Source of the DNA: Lentisphaerae bacterium RIFOXYA12_64_32
Lineage (GTDB): Bacteria; Verrucomicrobiota; Lentisphaeria; Oligosphaerales; YB12-FULL-65-16
Direction: 5' to 3'
DNA: 62,576 nt
Assembly (NCBI GenBank): GCA_001803235.1
Contig: MHBL01000223.1
Coordinates: forward strand, 1 to 62,576
A program made the position numbers and the translations under genes. Shown here piece by piece: positions 51,559 to 62,400 of the stretch. The first letter of the stretch is position 1. Every line of letters starts with the position of its first letter. The notes below the pieces were generated by a model. It did no database searches. It worked only from the letters and a program-made list of their open reading frames with translations, and was not told the origin of the DNA.

Positions 51559-51984
51559 CACGGGTCATTACCATGCGCTGTGACGGGAAAAGATCAAGGA
51601 CTCCCGAAAGGCCAGGCGTGTCACACACCGGCTGACCTGGGTTCGCAACCCAGCCTTTCCGGGGCGAGGGGGAATTCCCATGGCTGTTTCAAGATTCGTG
51701 ACCGTCGCGTGCAGCGAGTACCCCCGGCGTGTCCCCACGCCGGGGGGGGGCGGCCTGAGGACAGGCCGCCCCTACCAGGTGTGCGCGGAGGTGTGGCCTT
51801 CCGAGACGCGGCGCCAGATCTTGAAACAGCCCTGGGGAATTCCCTCCACCTCTTGCGTTCCCCCATGCTTCACACTACCTTCTTCAACGTGACCAACGGC
51901 CGCGGTTCCTCAAGCGGCAGGGGAACCGCAGGCCGTGGCATTCATGGCGGGTTTACGACCAACGGCCGCGGTGTGGAGGCATCG
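51559..51984. other. 426-bp divergent intergenic region containing a MITE
   Basis: It separates the LppM-like gene and the SGNH gene and holds MITE copy 3 (51670-51843). A doubled ACCAACGGCCGCGG (51891-51905 and 51959-51972) lies between the MITE and the SGNH start. No gene is seen. Confidence 0.5.
51670..51843. mobile_element. MITE family B, copy 3 (156 bp) with 9-bp target duplication
   Basis: The element spans 51679-51834 in the same orientation as copy 1. Its left end is CATGGCTGTTTCAAGAT (one mismatch) and its right end the full inverse of CAGGGCTGTTTCAAGAT. GGGAATTCC flanks it on both sides (51670-51678, 51835-51843). Both internal hairpins are present, joined by a 9-G run. Confidence 0.85.
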
Positions 51985-52740
51985 ATGCACAAGCGAAGGA
52001 CGATGGCTATGCTGATTGCGAGTTCGGTTCTGGCCCTGCAGGGCGTTCTGAGTGTATCCGGTGCCGAGGGCGCGGCCGGAGCAGCGCCGCAGCCGGGCGG
52101 GGCTGGCGCACCGAAGCTGGGCGACATGAAGGTTGGCAGAATCCTCTTCCTCGGCAACAGCATCACGCTGCACGGCCCCAGCACGGCGGTGAGTTGGGAC
52201 GGCAATTGGGGTATGGCTGCCAGCGCGGCCGAGAAAGACTACGTACACCTCGTCAGCAAGGGCATCGCCGCTGCGGCCGGCAGCGCCCCCGAGGTGATGG
52301 CGGAGAACATTGCCACGTTCGAGCGGCAGTACGGCACGTTCGATGTGGGCGCCGCCTTGAAGAAGCCCCTCGATTTCAAGGCCGACGTGCTGGTCCTGTG
52401 CATCGGTGAGAACGTGGCCGCCCTCAAGACAGCAGAAGCGCAGACGGAATTCCGCACCCGCCTAACCGCGCTGCTGAACGCCTTCAAGGAAAGCAGTCAG
52501 CCGCGGCTGTTCGTGCGCAGCTGCTTCTGGCCCGATCCGGTCAAGGATGGGATCCTCAAGGCGGTCTGCGCCGAACTCGGCGGGACGTACGTGGACATCA
52601 GCGCCTTGTCGAAGGACGAGCACAACTACGCCCGGTCCGAGCGCAGCTTCAAGCATGCCGGCGTGGCCAACCATCCCGGCGACCAAGGCATGCAGGCGAT
52701 CGCCGACGCCATCTTGAAGGCAATGACCGGCACGAAGTAG
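51985..52740 (+). CDS. Secreted SGNH/GDSL-family hydrolase
   Basis: The 251-residue protein has a signal peptide (LIASSVLALQGVLSVSGA). ILFLGNSITLHG (nucleophile Ser59, GNS block), LCIGENVAAL (block III-like) and NHPGDQGMQAIADAI (His block) follow. The Asp expected three residues before His is Val here (GVANHP), as in some environmental relatives. It probably removes acyl groups from carbohydrate or lipid. GGAGG five bases upstream fixes the start. Confidence 0.82.
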   Translation: MHKRRTMAMLIASSVLALQGVLSVSGAEGAAGAAPQPGGAGAPKLGDMKVGRILFLGNSITLHGPSTAVSWDGNWGMAASAAEKDYVHLVSKGIAAAAGSAPEVMAENIATFERQYGTFDVGAALKKPLDFKADVLVLCIGENVAALKTAEAQTEFRTRLTALLNAFKESSQPRLFVRSCFWPDPVKDGILKAVCAELGGTYVDISALSKDEHNYARSERSFKHAGVANHPGDQGMQAIADAILKAMTGTK

Positions 52741-52746
52741 CTGCCG

Positions 52747-53124
52747 CTACCCGATCACGTCGATCCCGTAGTCTTTGAACCGGCGGTCATGCGTGACCAC
52801 GGGCAGGGCGCGGAGTCGAGCGGCCGCAATGATGAAGCGGTCGCAGGGGTCGGCGTGGATGGTCGGCAGTTCCGTGGCCAGGACGCACGTGGCGAGGTCC
52901 AGCGGCAGCACCTCGATCCCGTGGTGCGCAAGAACCGTCTCGAACCACTCGGCTGGCCGCGCGGGCAAAACGAGTTTCCCCGCCCGGCATTTCAGGCCGA
53001 TTTCGAAACCCGTGATGGCGCACACGTACAGTTCCGTGGTGTCGCCAATGCGGGACAATGCACCTGCTGACAGGCTGCCGCCCCCCTCCGCCAGCCACAG
53101 CAGCGCACAAGTGTCCAGGATCAT
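52747..53124 (-). CDS. PIN-domain toxin of a Phd/YefM-coupled module
   Basis: The 125-residue protein starts MILDTCALLWL (Asp4). Further acidic residues are in TGFEIGLK, PCDRFIIAAA and VTHDRRF, a complete PIN nuclease site. The start ATG overlaps the antitoxin stop as ATGA. This subtype (VapC with DTCALLWL) regularly pairs with Phd/YefM-type antitoxins. The preceding frame up to 53166 has no good site. Confidence 0.87.
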   Translation of the reverse strand: MILDTCALLWLAEGGGSLSAGALSRIGDTTELYVCAITGFEIGLKCRAGKLVLPARPAEWFETVLAHHGIEVLPLDLATCVLATELPTIHADPCDRFIIAAARLRALPVVTHDRRFKDYGIDVIG

Positions 53125-53354
53125 GTTTCTTCCTCCGGCCACTCCTCCCGGCTCAGCGATTCGCACGGGTCATACCGGATGTCGATCTTGCGCATGACCG
53201 GGTGCGGGGTGAGTCGATCCTGGGCACGGTGCGGGACCAGATCGGCAATCGGTTTGCCGTGCCGACAGATCACGAACCGCTCGTGATTGCGCTCAACAAC
53301 CGCGAGAACCGCGGAGAGGGTCGTCTTCGCCTCATGCACACTGAGCGTTTTCAT
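53121..53354 (-). CDS. Phd/YefM-type antitoxin
   Basis: The 77-residue protein begins MKTLSVHEAKTTLSAVLAVVERNHERFVICRHGKPIADL, the Phd/YefM DNA-binding fold. The acidic C-terminus (DPCESLSREEWPEEE) would wrap the PIN toxin. GGAG lies eight bases before the ATG at 53354; a GTG three codons earlier is possible. The consensus promoter and palindrome upstream indicate autorepression. Confidence 0.87.
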   Translation of the reverse strand: MKTLSVHEAKTTLSAVLAVVERNHERFVICRHGKPIADLVPHRAQDRLTPHPVMRKIDIRYDPCESLSREEWPEEET

Positions 53355-53372
53355 GGTTGGCACTCCGACCCA

Positions 53373-53401
53373 ATTATAGTCTAATAGACTAAGTCTGTCA
53401 A
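53373..53401 (-). promoter_or_regulatory. Consensus sigma70 promoter of the Phd/PIN operon
   Basis: TTGACA (53401-53396) and TATAAT (53378-53373) are both perfect and exactly 17 bp apart. TATAAT ends 19 bp before the antitoxin ATG. It is the strongest promoter seen in the window. Confidence 0.85.
53377..53391. promoter_or_regulatory. Operator palindrome within the promoter
   Basis: TAGTCTA-A-TAGACTA is a perfect 7-bp inverted repeat overlapping the -10 element and the spacer. A second small palindrome GACT-A-AGTC adjoins it (53387-53395). Both are well placed for antitoxin repression. Confidence 0.7.
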
Positions 53402-53418
53402 GTCTGTATCGTCATGGT

Positions 53419-56400
53419 TCAGGCGGTGGCCGCGTTCGCGCCAACGCCGATTTCGGCGCGGACGAAGTGGTCCCGGCCATCGTCGACCAGGTGGACATAC
53501 AGGTCGGCCTGCTCGGCATCGTCGACCAGGAGCCGACGCAGGCCCGGTGGCGTGGCTGGCGTTTTGACCACATGGACGTGGTACAGCGTTTGCCGGTAGC
53601 GGTAATGGATCTTGTACTCGGACCAATCCGCGGGGAAGAGCGGGGCAACGGTGAGGCGGTCCACGTCCAGCTTCAGGCCGAGCAGTTTTTCCACCAGGAG
53701 CTGGTACATCCATGCGGCTGAGCCCGTGTACCAGGTCCAGCCGCCGCGCCCCTCATGGCCAGGTGCGTTGTAGAGATCGGCGGCGACCACGTAGGGTTCG
53801 ACTTTGTAGACGGCGACGCGCTCGGCCGTGTCGCCGTGCCGGACCGGGTTGAGCAGATTGAAACACTCCCAGGCTTCGTGGGGCTTGCCCAGGCGCGCCC
53901 AGGCCATGGCGACCCAGACGGCCGCATGGGTGTACTGGCCGCCGTTTTCGCGCACGCCGGGCACATAGCCCTTGATGTAGCCCGGATCCCAGGGTTCGAC
54001 GTCGAATGGCGGGTCCAGGAGCTTGATCAGCCGATGGTCCCGGTCGACGAGGTGCTCGGAAACAGAGCGCATGGCTTGGGCGGCGCGTTCGGGCGTGGCG
54101 GCGCCGCTGAGGACGGCCCAGCTCTGTGCGATCGCGTCAATTCGGCACTCGGTGTTTTCGGCGGAGCCCAGGGGTGTTCCATCGTCGAAGAAGGCGCGTT
54201 TGTACCACTGGCCGTCCCACGCCGCGGCCTCGATCCGTTGCCGCAGTCCATCCGCCTCGTCGGCGCACCAGCGTGCCACGGTGTCGTCGCCGCGTCGCGT
54301 GGCCAGCGCCCCGAACGTCGTGAGAACATCGAAGAGGAAGAACGCCAACCAGACGCTTTCGCCCTTGCCTTCAATCCCGACCCGGTTCATGCCGTCGTTC
54401 CAGTCCCCGCCCTGCATGAGGGGCAGTCCGTGCGGGCCGTACTGCAGTCCGTGCCGGATGGCGCGGACGCAGTGCTCGTAGAGCGACGCCTGATGATCGC
54501 TGACATGAGGCCGGTCGAAGCAGGACTCTTCCCCTGCGCCCAGCGGCCTGGCGTCGAGGAACGGGATCCGCTCATCCAGGAAGCCCGTGTCGCCGGTGAC
54601 GGTCACGTAGCGACACGTCACGTAGGGCAGCCACAGGTAATCATCCGAGATGCGGGTGCGGACCCCGCGGCCGTGGGGTGGATGCCACCAGTGCTGCACG
54701 TCGCCTTCCGTGAATTGGCGGCTGGCGGCGGTCAGCACGTGCTGCCGGGTCAGCCACGGGCACTCGCACAGGAACGCCAGCGAGTCCTGCAGCTGGTCCC
54801 GGAATCCGTAGGCGCCTCCGGACTGGTAGAAGCCGGTGCGGCCCCAGAACCGGGACGTGAGCACCTGGTACAGCAGCCAGTGGCTGACCAGGAAGTTTAC
54901 CGAGGCATCCGGGGTCTCCACATAGACGCCTCCGAGTTGGCGCTTCCAGAACTCCCAGACGTTCTCGAGTTCCCGCTTCGCCCCGTTGACGCCGCTGAAG
55001 GAACGCAGGATCCGCCGGGCATCCTGCTCGCTGTCGGCAGCGCCCAGAACGAAGACGACCTCCCGCTGCTGTCCGGGCGGGACCTCGAGAAAGGCCTGGA
55101 TTGCCGCACACGGGTCAAGCCCGGCCCCGACCCGGTTGGAGAGCCGCTTTTTCGTCATGGCGGTGGGTGTGGCAGGAGACCCGTTTCGGCCGAGGAATTC
55201 CGTGCGGTTTCCGGTCAGGCTGCGGTCGGCTTCACTGCAGTGCAGGAACGCGATGCGCCCGGGGAAGTCGAAGTTGAAGGCGTTCCAGGCGAAGATGGCG
55301 CCTGTCTGCGGGTCAAGCCGGGTGACGACATGCGGTGCGCATCGCTCCCGGTTCTCGCCCAGGACCCATTCGCAGAAACCGGTGACACTGAACCGGCGTT
55401 TCCGTTCCGAGAGATTGCGCAGCTTGATCGAAACGAATTTTGCCGGCGCGTCGACGCCGACGTAGATGAAGGTTTCCGTGAACAGGCGGTCCTGGGTGTG
55501 CTCGAACGCGGTGTAGCCCAGGCCGTGCCGGCACACGTAGGGGGTTGGGCCTCTGGCCGGGGCGGGCGTGGGCGACCAGAACTGGCCGGTTTCTTCGTCG
55601 CGGATGTAGAACGCTTCGCCGCTTGGGTCGCAGACCGGGTCGTTGTACCAGGGTGTGAGGCGGAACTCGTGCGCATTCGTGTACCAGGTATAGCTGCCAC
55701 CCGACTCGCTGACCACCGTGCCGAACCGGGGGTTGGCCAGCACATTGACCCACGGCGCGGGTGTCGCCTTGCCCGGGTGAAGCAGCACGACATACTCCCG
55801 GCCGTCCTGGGTGAAGCCGCCCAGCCCGTTGAAGCAGGACAGATTGCGTTGCGGGATCTCGAGTTCCCCGGGCGGGCTTTCCTCCGGCACCAGGGTGGCG
55901 TCGAAATCCTCCGCGTCCGCCTCCAAGCGCACTTTGCGGTCGAGTTGAGCCGCCAGGTTGCCGAAACGGTCACTGAGGATGACTCGTGCCATGGCCTGGA
56001 CGAGGATCTGGTCCTCATCTGGCACTTGGTCGATGTTGCGCACGAAGATCCCGCCGGGTTGGTCGAGAATCTTGCTTTCCGCGCCGCCGTGGACGAGGCC
56101 GACGATGGCGTCCAGAAGGCTCTGCCGATAGCCGGCAAAGGCTTCGGCCCAGACAACCAGATCGACGCGGAGGCCCTTGTACCGCCAGTAGGCGTGGGCC
56201 TGGATGACCTGCCGAGCCAGGTCCAGGTTCCCCAGATCGCTCATCCGCAACAGCACGATGGGCAGGTCGCCGGAGATCCCGTAGCTCCACAGGCCGGATT
56301 GGCCTTTGCGGTTCCGCGCGATCAGGCTGGGACTGGCACGGAGCCGGAGGTCTGCGTAGAGGACGGAACTGGCGAGTGCTGCAAACGTCTGGGCGTCCGT

Positions 56401-59400
56401 TTCGCCCAGCCGCAACTGGTGCTGGAGGACCTGACTGTGAGTCCATGCCACATCGAAGAGCCGGTCCGCCAGGCGATGGTCCGAGTACCGGTCCACCAGG
56501 GAGACGGCGCCCTGGCGGGTCTTGTCAATCCCCATGATGGCGTCGACGGTGACAAAGTCCCCGGGGCGCAGCCGGATCCGGTGCCGGACGGCGACCACCG
56601 GGTCGAGCACGTGGCCGGCGTGATTCGGTAAAGGGCCGGCCTCGGCCAGGGCCGCCGGCATGGCGGGTGTGCGGCCGCGACCGATGAAGGCGGCGCGGTC
56701 GGTCTCGAACGAGGGTGCCCGCTCTCCGGCATGGCCACGAACAAAGACCGCATGCAGAAGCCACGGCCACTCTTCGCCCTTTGACCGTGGACGTCGGGTG
56801 CACAGGATGGCGCTCTTGGGCGGCAGAAGTTCCGTGCTGACAAAGAGTCCCTGGTACACGGGATGCGCTGATTCGGCGCGCGGTTCCATGAGCACCACTT
56901 CGGCATAGCTCGTCACTTCCAGGGTGCGGTTGTGTTTGGAGAGGTTGGTGATCCGGAGCCGTCGCAGTTCCACGTCGTCTTCCGGCGAAACGGCAACCCG
57001 GGTATACGTGTCGATTTGGCTCTGGACGGCGCGGAATTCCGCAATGCCCTGGGAGTAGGTCACGAGGTAGCGGTCCAGTTCCCGACACACCGGTTGCCAC
57101 GTGGTGGACCAGACCTCTCCCGAATTTACGTCTTTGATGTAGAAGAACGTCCCCCAGTGGTCACGCGTGACATCTTCCCGCCACCGGGTCAGCGCCAGGT
57201 CCTGCCAGCGGCTGTAGCCGCCACCGGCATTGGTCACCATGACGTTGTACCGGCCATTGGAGAGCAGGTGAACGCCCGGGATCGGTGTGCCGGCGGTGTT
57301 GAATGTGCGGGTGGTCGGTTCGCCGGTCCTGGCGCCGCCGCGACTTGGACTCTCGGCGACCTCTTTGACCGGTTTGCCGCGGGGACCGGTCACCGGGAGT
57401 CGTTCCTGCAGCAGGAGCGCCGCGGACTGGAACTGCGGATCGGACAGGAAACGCCGCTGCATCGGCTGCCCGTTCAACGCATAGTCCAGAGACAGAAGGC
57501 TCATCCCGCTGTGGTGTGCCATGTACGCTTTGACCACGGCGAAGCGCTCCCCGCTGGGCACGCGGCTGGGCGTGTAGTCGACGGCCTCGTACAGGCCGAA
57601 CTTGCCCACCAGCCCACGCGTGGCCAGGGTCAGGAGATTCGCGCAAGCCGCCCTGGGCGCCACCATCAGCGCCATGGCGCTGGCGTACGGCGCCACGACC
57701 AGATCGTCGGCCAGGCCACGCTTCAGCCCCAGGCCGGGCACGCCAAACGCGCGGTACTGGTAGGTCATCTGCGCGTCGACCTGGTTGTAGCACGACTCCG
57801 AGAAGCCCCAGGGGACGCCGCGTTTCCGGCCGTAGCGGATTTGCCGCCGCACGGCGCCTTTGCAGGCTCGGTCCAGCAACGTGTTTTCGAAATTCGGCAT
57901 CACCAGTAACGGCATGAGATACTCAAACAACGACCCACTCCAGGACACCAGGTTCTGACCGTCGCCGGGCGCGAATTGTCGGCCAAGGTGGAACCAGTGT
58001 TCGAGCGGCAGGATGCCGCGCGCCACGGCCACGAAACTGCCCAGGCGCGCCTCGGACGCGAGCAGGTCGTAGAAGCCATCGTCGCACAGTCCTGCTTCCA
58101 GGTTGTAGCCCAGGGCGAGCAACTTCTTCCGTGGGTCGTAGAGGAAGTTGAAATCCATCTCGCAGAACTCTTCGCAGCGGCCGGCGAGATCCTGGATGCT
58201 CACGATTCGTTCCGCGGCGCGCTCACTGGCCGCCAGCAGGTGCTGTCTCAAGACCTCCATCTCGGGTGGATGCATCGCGTCGGGGTGTTCGCCACTCGCG
58301 GTGTCGGGACTGGGCGTCAGGCGCCGGGCCAGGCTGGCGAGTTCGGCCAGGCTTGAGCCGCGATCCGCTTCCGCAAGCAAGTTCGGCGGCGCCGAACCGG
58401 TCTTGCCGGCGTCGTCGAGTGCGGCGGTCAATGTCTTGTCGGCAAGCCACGGTGCGAAATGGCGGAGTTCGCCGACCAGGTCGCTGCAGTCATCGATGAT
58501 GGTGTTTATCCAGAACTTCAGCGCCTCCTCACCGTCCAGGGTCGGGGCCAGGCAGGTCAGGGCCGCCGTGACATCCTCCAGGCCCCGGAAGGCGGCCAGC
58601 AGAGACGGCGGTGTGGCGCGGATCTTCTCGATGTGATCCAAGACGACTCTTCGCGCCGCCGACAGGTTCATTGCGGCGGCCGAGTCCGGGCTCTTTTCGG
58701 TCAACCGGTCCATTTCCTCGAGCAGGACCCGGGCGGTGTCCTCAAATCCCCGTTGCCACTGTGTGGGAAGAATGGGGGCTTCTGTCAGTTCCTGCAGGCC
58801 TTGCTTCAGAATGATCAGGTGTCCAGCCAGGTTGCCGCTGTCCACCATGGACACGTACCGGGGCAGGAGTGGCTCCAGCGTGTGGGTCGAGTACCAGTTG
58901 TAGAAGTGTCCGCGGTACCGCTCCAGGCCGTCCATGGCGGAGAACGTCAGGGCGGTGCGCTTGATGAGGCGGCCGGCGGAAATGTGTCCGAAATCGTAGG
59001 CCGCCAGCGCCCCGACCAATCCCAGGCCGATATTGGTTGGCGAGGTGCGCGCCGCCACTCGCGGGTCCGGTTCCTCCTGGAAGTTGTCCGGGGGGAGTCC
59101 GTGGTGCTCGGGGCTCATGAAATGACTGAAATAGGCCCACGTGCGCCGTGCCAGTTTTCGCAGGAAGAGGGTTTGCCCGATCGTCAGGCGTGCTATGGAG
59201 GGCGCGAGGGTTCTGCCGGTGAACCACACCACGACGGGCGAGACGAACCACAGGGCCAGGACCGGCCCCGTCAGAGTCCAGTCCGTGGTGCCGGAGAGCC
59301 ACAGGACGGCGCCGCCACCCACGGCGATAACCGGCGCCACGCGCATGACACGGATCGCGGCCAGCAACCCGCCGGAGTGCGCCCGGGCCGTTTCCGCCGC

Positions 59401-62400
59401 TGTCTGCCACTCCAGGAGTCGATATCTGCTGACCCGCAATCGCCAGAGTGCGCGGAGAATGGCACCGAGGGCCATGCAGGTCTGGAACGGCAGCAGCATC
59501 AGTTCCAGCGCCTCGATCGTCCACCCGCGCGCTTCGCCGGAGAGTGAATGAACGAGGTGCGACGACCAGGCGATGCGCTTGCCTTTCATCAGGATGGCGC
59601 GTGCGGCGCGCGCCAGGCTGGGCAGGAAGTAGATGACCAGCAGCATGGCCGTCCAGCGGGACGCCGCCTGCGGCAGGCCCAGCCATCCGAGAAGGAATGT
59701 GGCCAACAGCGCGGCCGGTAGCAGGCTGCGACGCAGGTTATCGAAGATCATCCACCGCGCCTGCGCCCCCAACGGGTTGGGCCCCAGCCGTCCGTCGGGT
59801 CCGGGGACGGAGCGGAGTACCCATTGGGCAATCTGCCAGTCGCCTCGGATCCAACGGTGGTGGCGGCGCGCGTCGGCGAGGTGGGACGATGGGTGCTCCT
59901 CGATGAGTTCCACATCATTGACGAACCCGCACCGCGCGTGCCCGCCCTCGATCAGGTCGTGGCTGAGGATGCGGTTCGCCGGGAAACGGTCGCCGACGGC
60001 GGTGTGGAATGCCGCGACGTCGTAGATGCCCTTGCCGACGAACTGGCCCTGCCCGAAGACGTCGTGGTAGACGTGCGAGACCTCGCGCGTGTACGGGTCG
60101 ATGCCTACCTCGCCGGCGAAGAGTCGGGAGAACCACGACTGCCTCGAACTGACCAGGCTGACGCCCAGTCGGGGTTGCAGCACGCCGTAGCCGCGCCGGA
60201 CGCAACCGGTGACCGGATCGGTGACGGGACGATTGAGGGGATGCGCCAGGGTGCCGGCCAGTCTGGCCGCCGCCTCCGGCGGCAACTGCGTATCGGCATC
60301 CAGCGTGATGACGTACTTTACGGAACGCAGCAGGTCGGGGCTTCCTTCGATGACCGTGAACGAACCCCGGCTCCCCCCCAGCACCAGGCGGTTGAACGCG
60401 TCCAGCTTGCCGCGTTTCCGTTCGCGACCCATCCACACCCGTTCGACGGGGTTCCACTCCCGGGGCCGATACAGCAGGAAGAAGATGGGGTTGCCCGCGT
60501 CGGCGTATTTCTCGTTTAAACGCCGCATGCCCTGCACCGCCGCGTCGAGCACGGGCTTGTCCGCGGGGAGTGACTCCTGCGTCGCATCGGGGAAGTCGAC
60601 CAGCACCCCGAACAGCAGGTTCGAGTTCCGATTGCCCAGGTAGCAGATCTCAAGATGCTCCAGGAGTTTGGATGTGCTCTCCGCCGAGTAGATCAGGGTG
60701 GGAATGACGACCGCGGTCCGGTGCGACTCCGAAATACCCTTTGAGAAATCCAGCCTGGGCAGGTTGCGCGGACGGACCAGAAGTGTTGCCGCCCAGTTGA
60801 CGAGCGACAGGGCGGAGCGCGATGCGACCAGGAGCAGCGCCAGCACGGCGACGGCAAATCCGGCCCCGTGTCGGGTCAGCAGGGGAAGCGCTTCGCAGAT
60901 CAGAGGCCCTGCGAGCAGGACGGTCAGAACGGCCACGGACAGCAGGTATGCCGTGAGGGGCCAACGCGCGACGAAGCGGTTGGCTTTCTCGACGAGACTC
61001 AGTCGCCGTCCGACCGCTTGCTGAAGCTCAGGCAACCCGTTGTCCACCAGGAAGTAACCAATGTGTGACTCGCGCGCGTCCATCGTCGTGGCCGTGGCGC
61101 GTGCGGCAGCCAGGCGTAGGGCGGCTTCGGCCACGGCCTCTTCCGCGGTCTTGCTCTTCTTTGCCAGGCCCTCCACCACGTGCCGGTACCGGTCGCGGGT
61201 GCGGAAATCCATCCGGCCATAGACATTGGTGGGATCGCGGCGCAGAACGGCCTCGGTCACGCTCAACGACTCGACGAAGTCCCGCCAATCGATGGCGCTC
61301 AGCCGCCGCAGGCTGGTGATGGTGTTGCCGATCGAGACCTGGTCCGCCGCCTGGTCCTGGCTTTCCGCCTGCTGGATCATTTCGATGGTCTGGCCCTGCT
61401 GTGACAACTCCTGTTCGATCCAGTTGATCGCCAGCCCGATGGCGACGTGCACCCCCTCGATGTTGGCGCACAGTTCGGCGATGAACGGCTGCGACATGGG
61501 CGGATGCGCACGAACGAAGTCCGCCAGTTCGGTGACAAACAGGCTGGGGTCTTTCCGGACCACGCCGATGAAGCGCCGGGTCCATTCCAGTGCCATGTCG
61601 CGGTGGCGTCGCCGCCAGGCGATGCGGTGCGCGACGCGACGCAGGTTTTCCAGCAGCGTCAGGCGCAACATGATGGGAATGGCCCACAGTTCTCCCAGCG
61701 CCAGAGAGTGGCCGCGCTGATACGCTTTCACGAAGTGCGTCAGATTCCCGACGTCCACGCGGCCGTCCGTGTGCGAGACCAGTTCCATGGCCAGATCGTA
61801 GATGCGCGGGAAGCCCCTGAGCGGACCGGTCTTCAGCCTGGGCAATTCCCGGCTGTACCCTTTGGGCAGATGCACCCGAGCCAGGTCGATCTGCTCCGAG
61901 ACCAGGTAGTAATTGTCCAGCAGCCATTCGGCCGCCGGCGAAACCTGCTGCCCCTGGCGGATCGCTTCGGCGACAATCTCATACGAGTTGCGGATGATCC
62001 GCTCGTTCTCGGTCAGACGCTGCAACAGGCGTTCCGGGCCGGGGGTCGGGTCAATTTCATGAGCCGTGGCCAGAGCTTCGCCGTGAGCCTTGAAGTGCTC
62101 CAGGCCGAAGAGCTCGGCGCGCAGCGGCGGCTCGCCCACCTCCAACGTTGCGCGCTTGTCGGGGCGGGCCGCGAGACGGGCCAGTAAACGATGTATATTG
62201 TTTGTGGTAAACAACTTAAAATCTACCATATGCCGCGTGATACCCGCCGCGCTTGACGCCAACCAAGGATGAGCCAGCCCGCAGGAGCGTTCCGAACGGG
62301 TGACGATATCCAACATCGTGGCCCAGGACACCTCGACCGGCAGTGGGTCGCCCGAGCTGAACAAGGTGGGCCACGGGGCAATCTGGCGAAGACGAGAAAA

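Noticed and set aside
53755..56631. 958-codon plus-strand frame antisense to the glucan synthase
   Set aside because: The minus strand has conserved GH94 motifs through the whole stretch, so the plus frame is a shadow.
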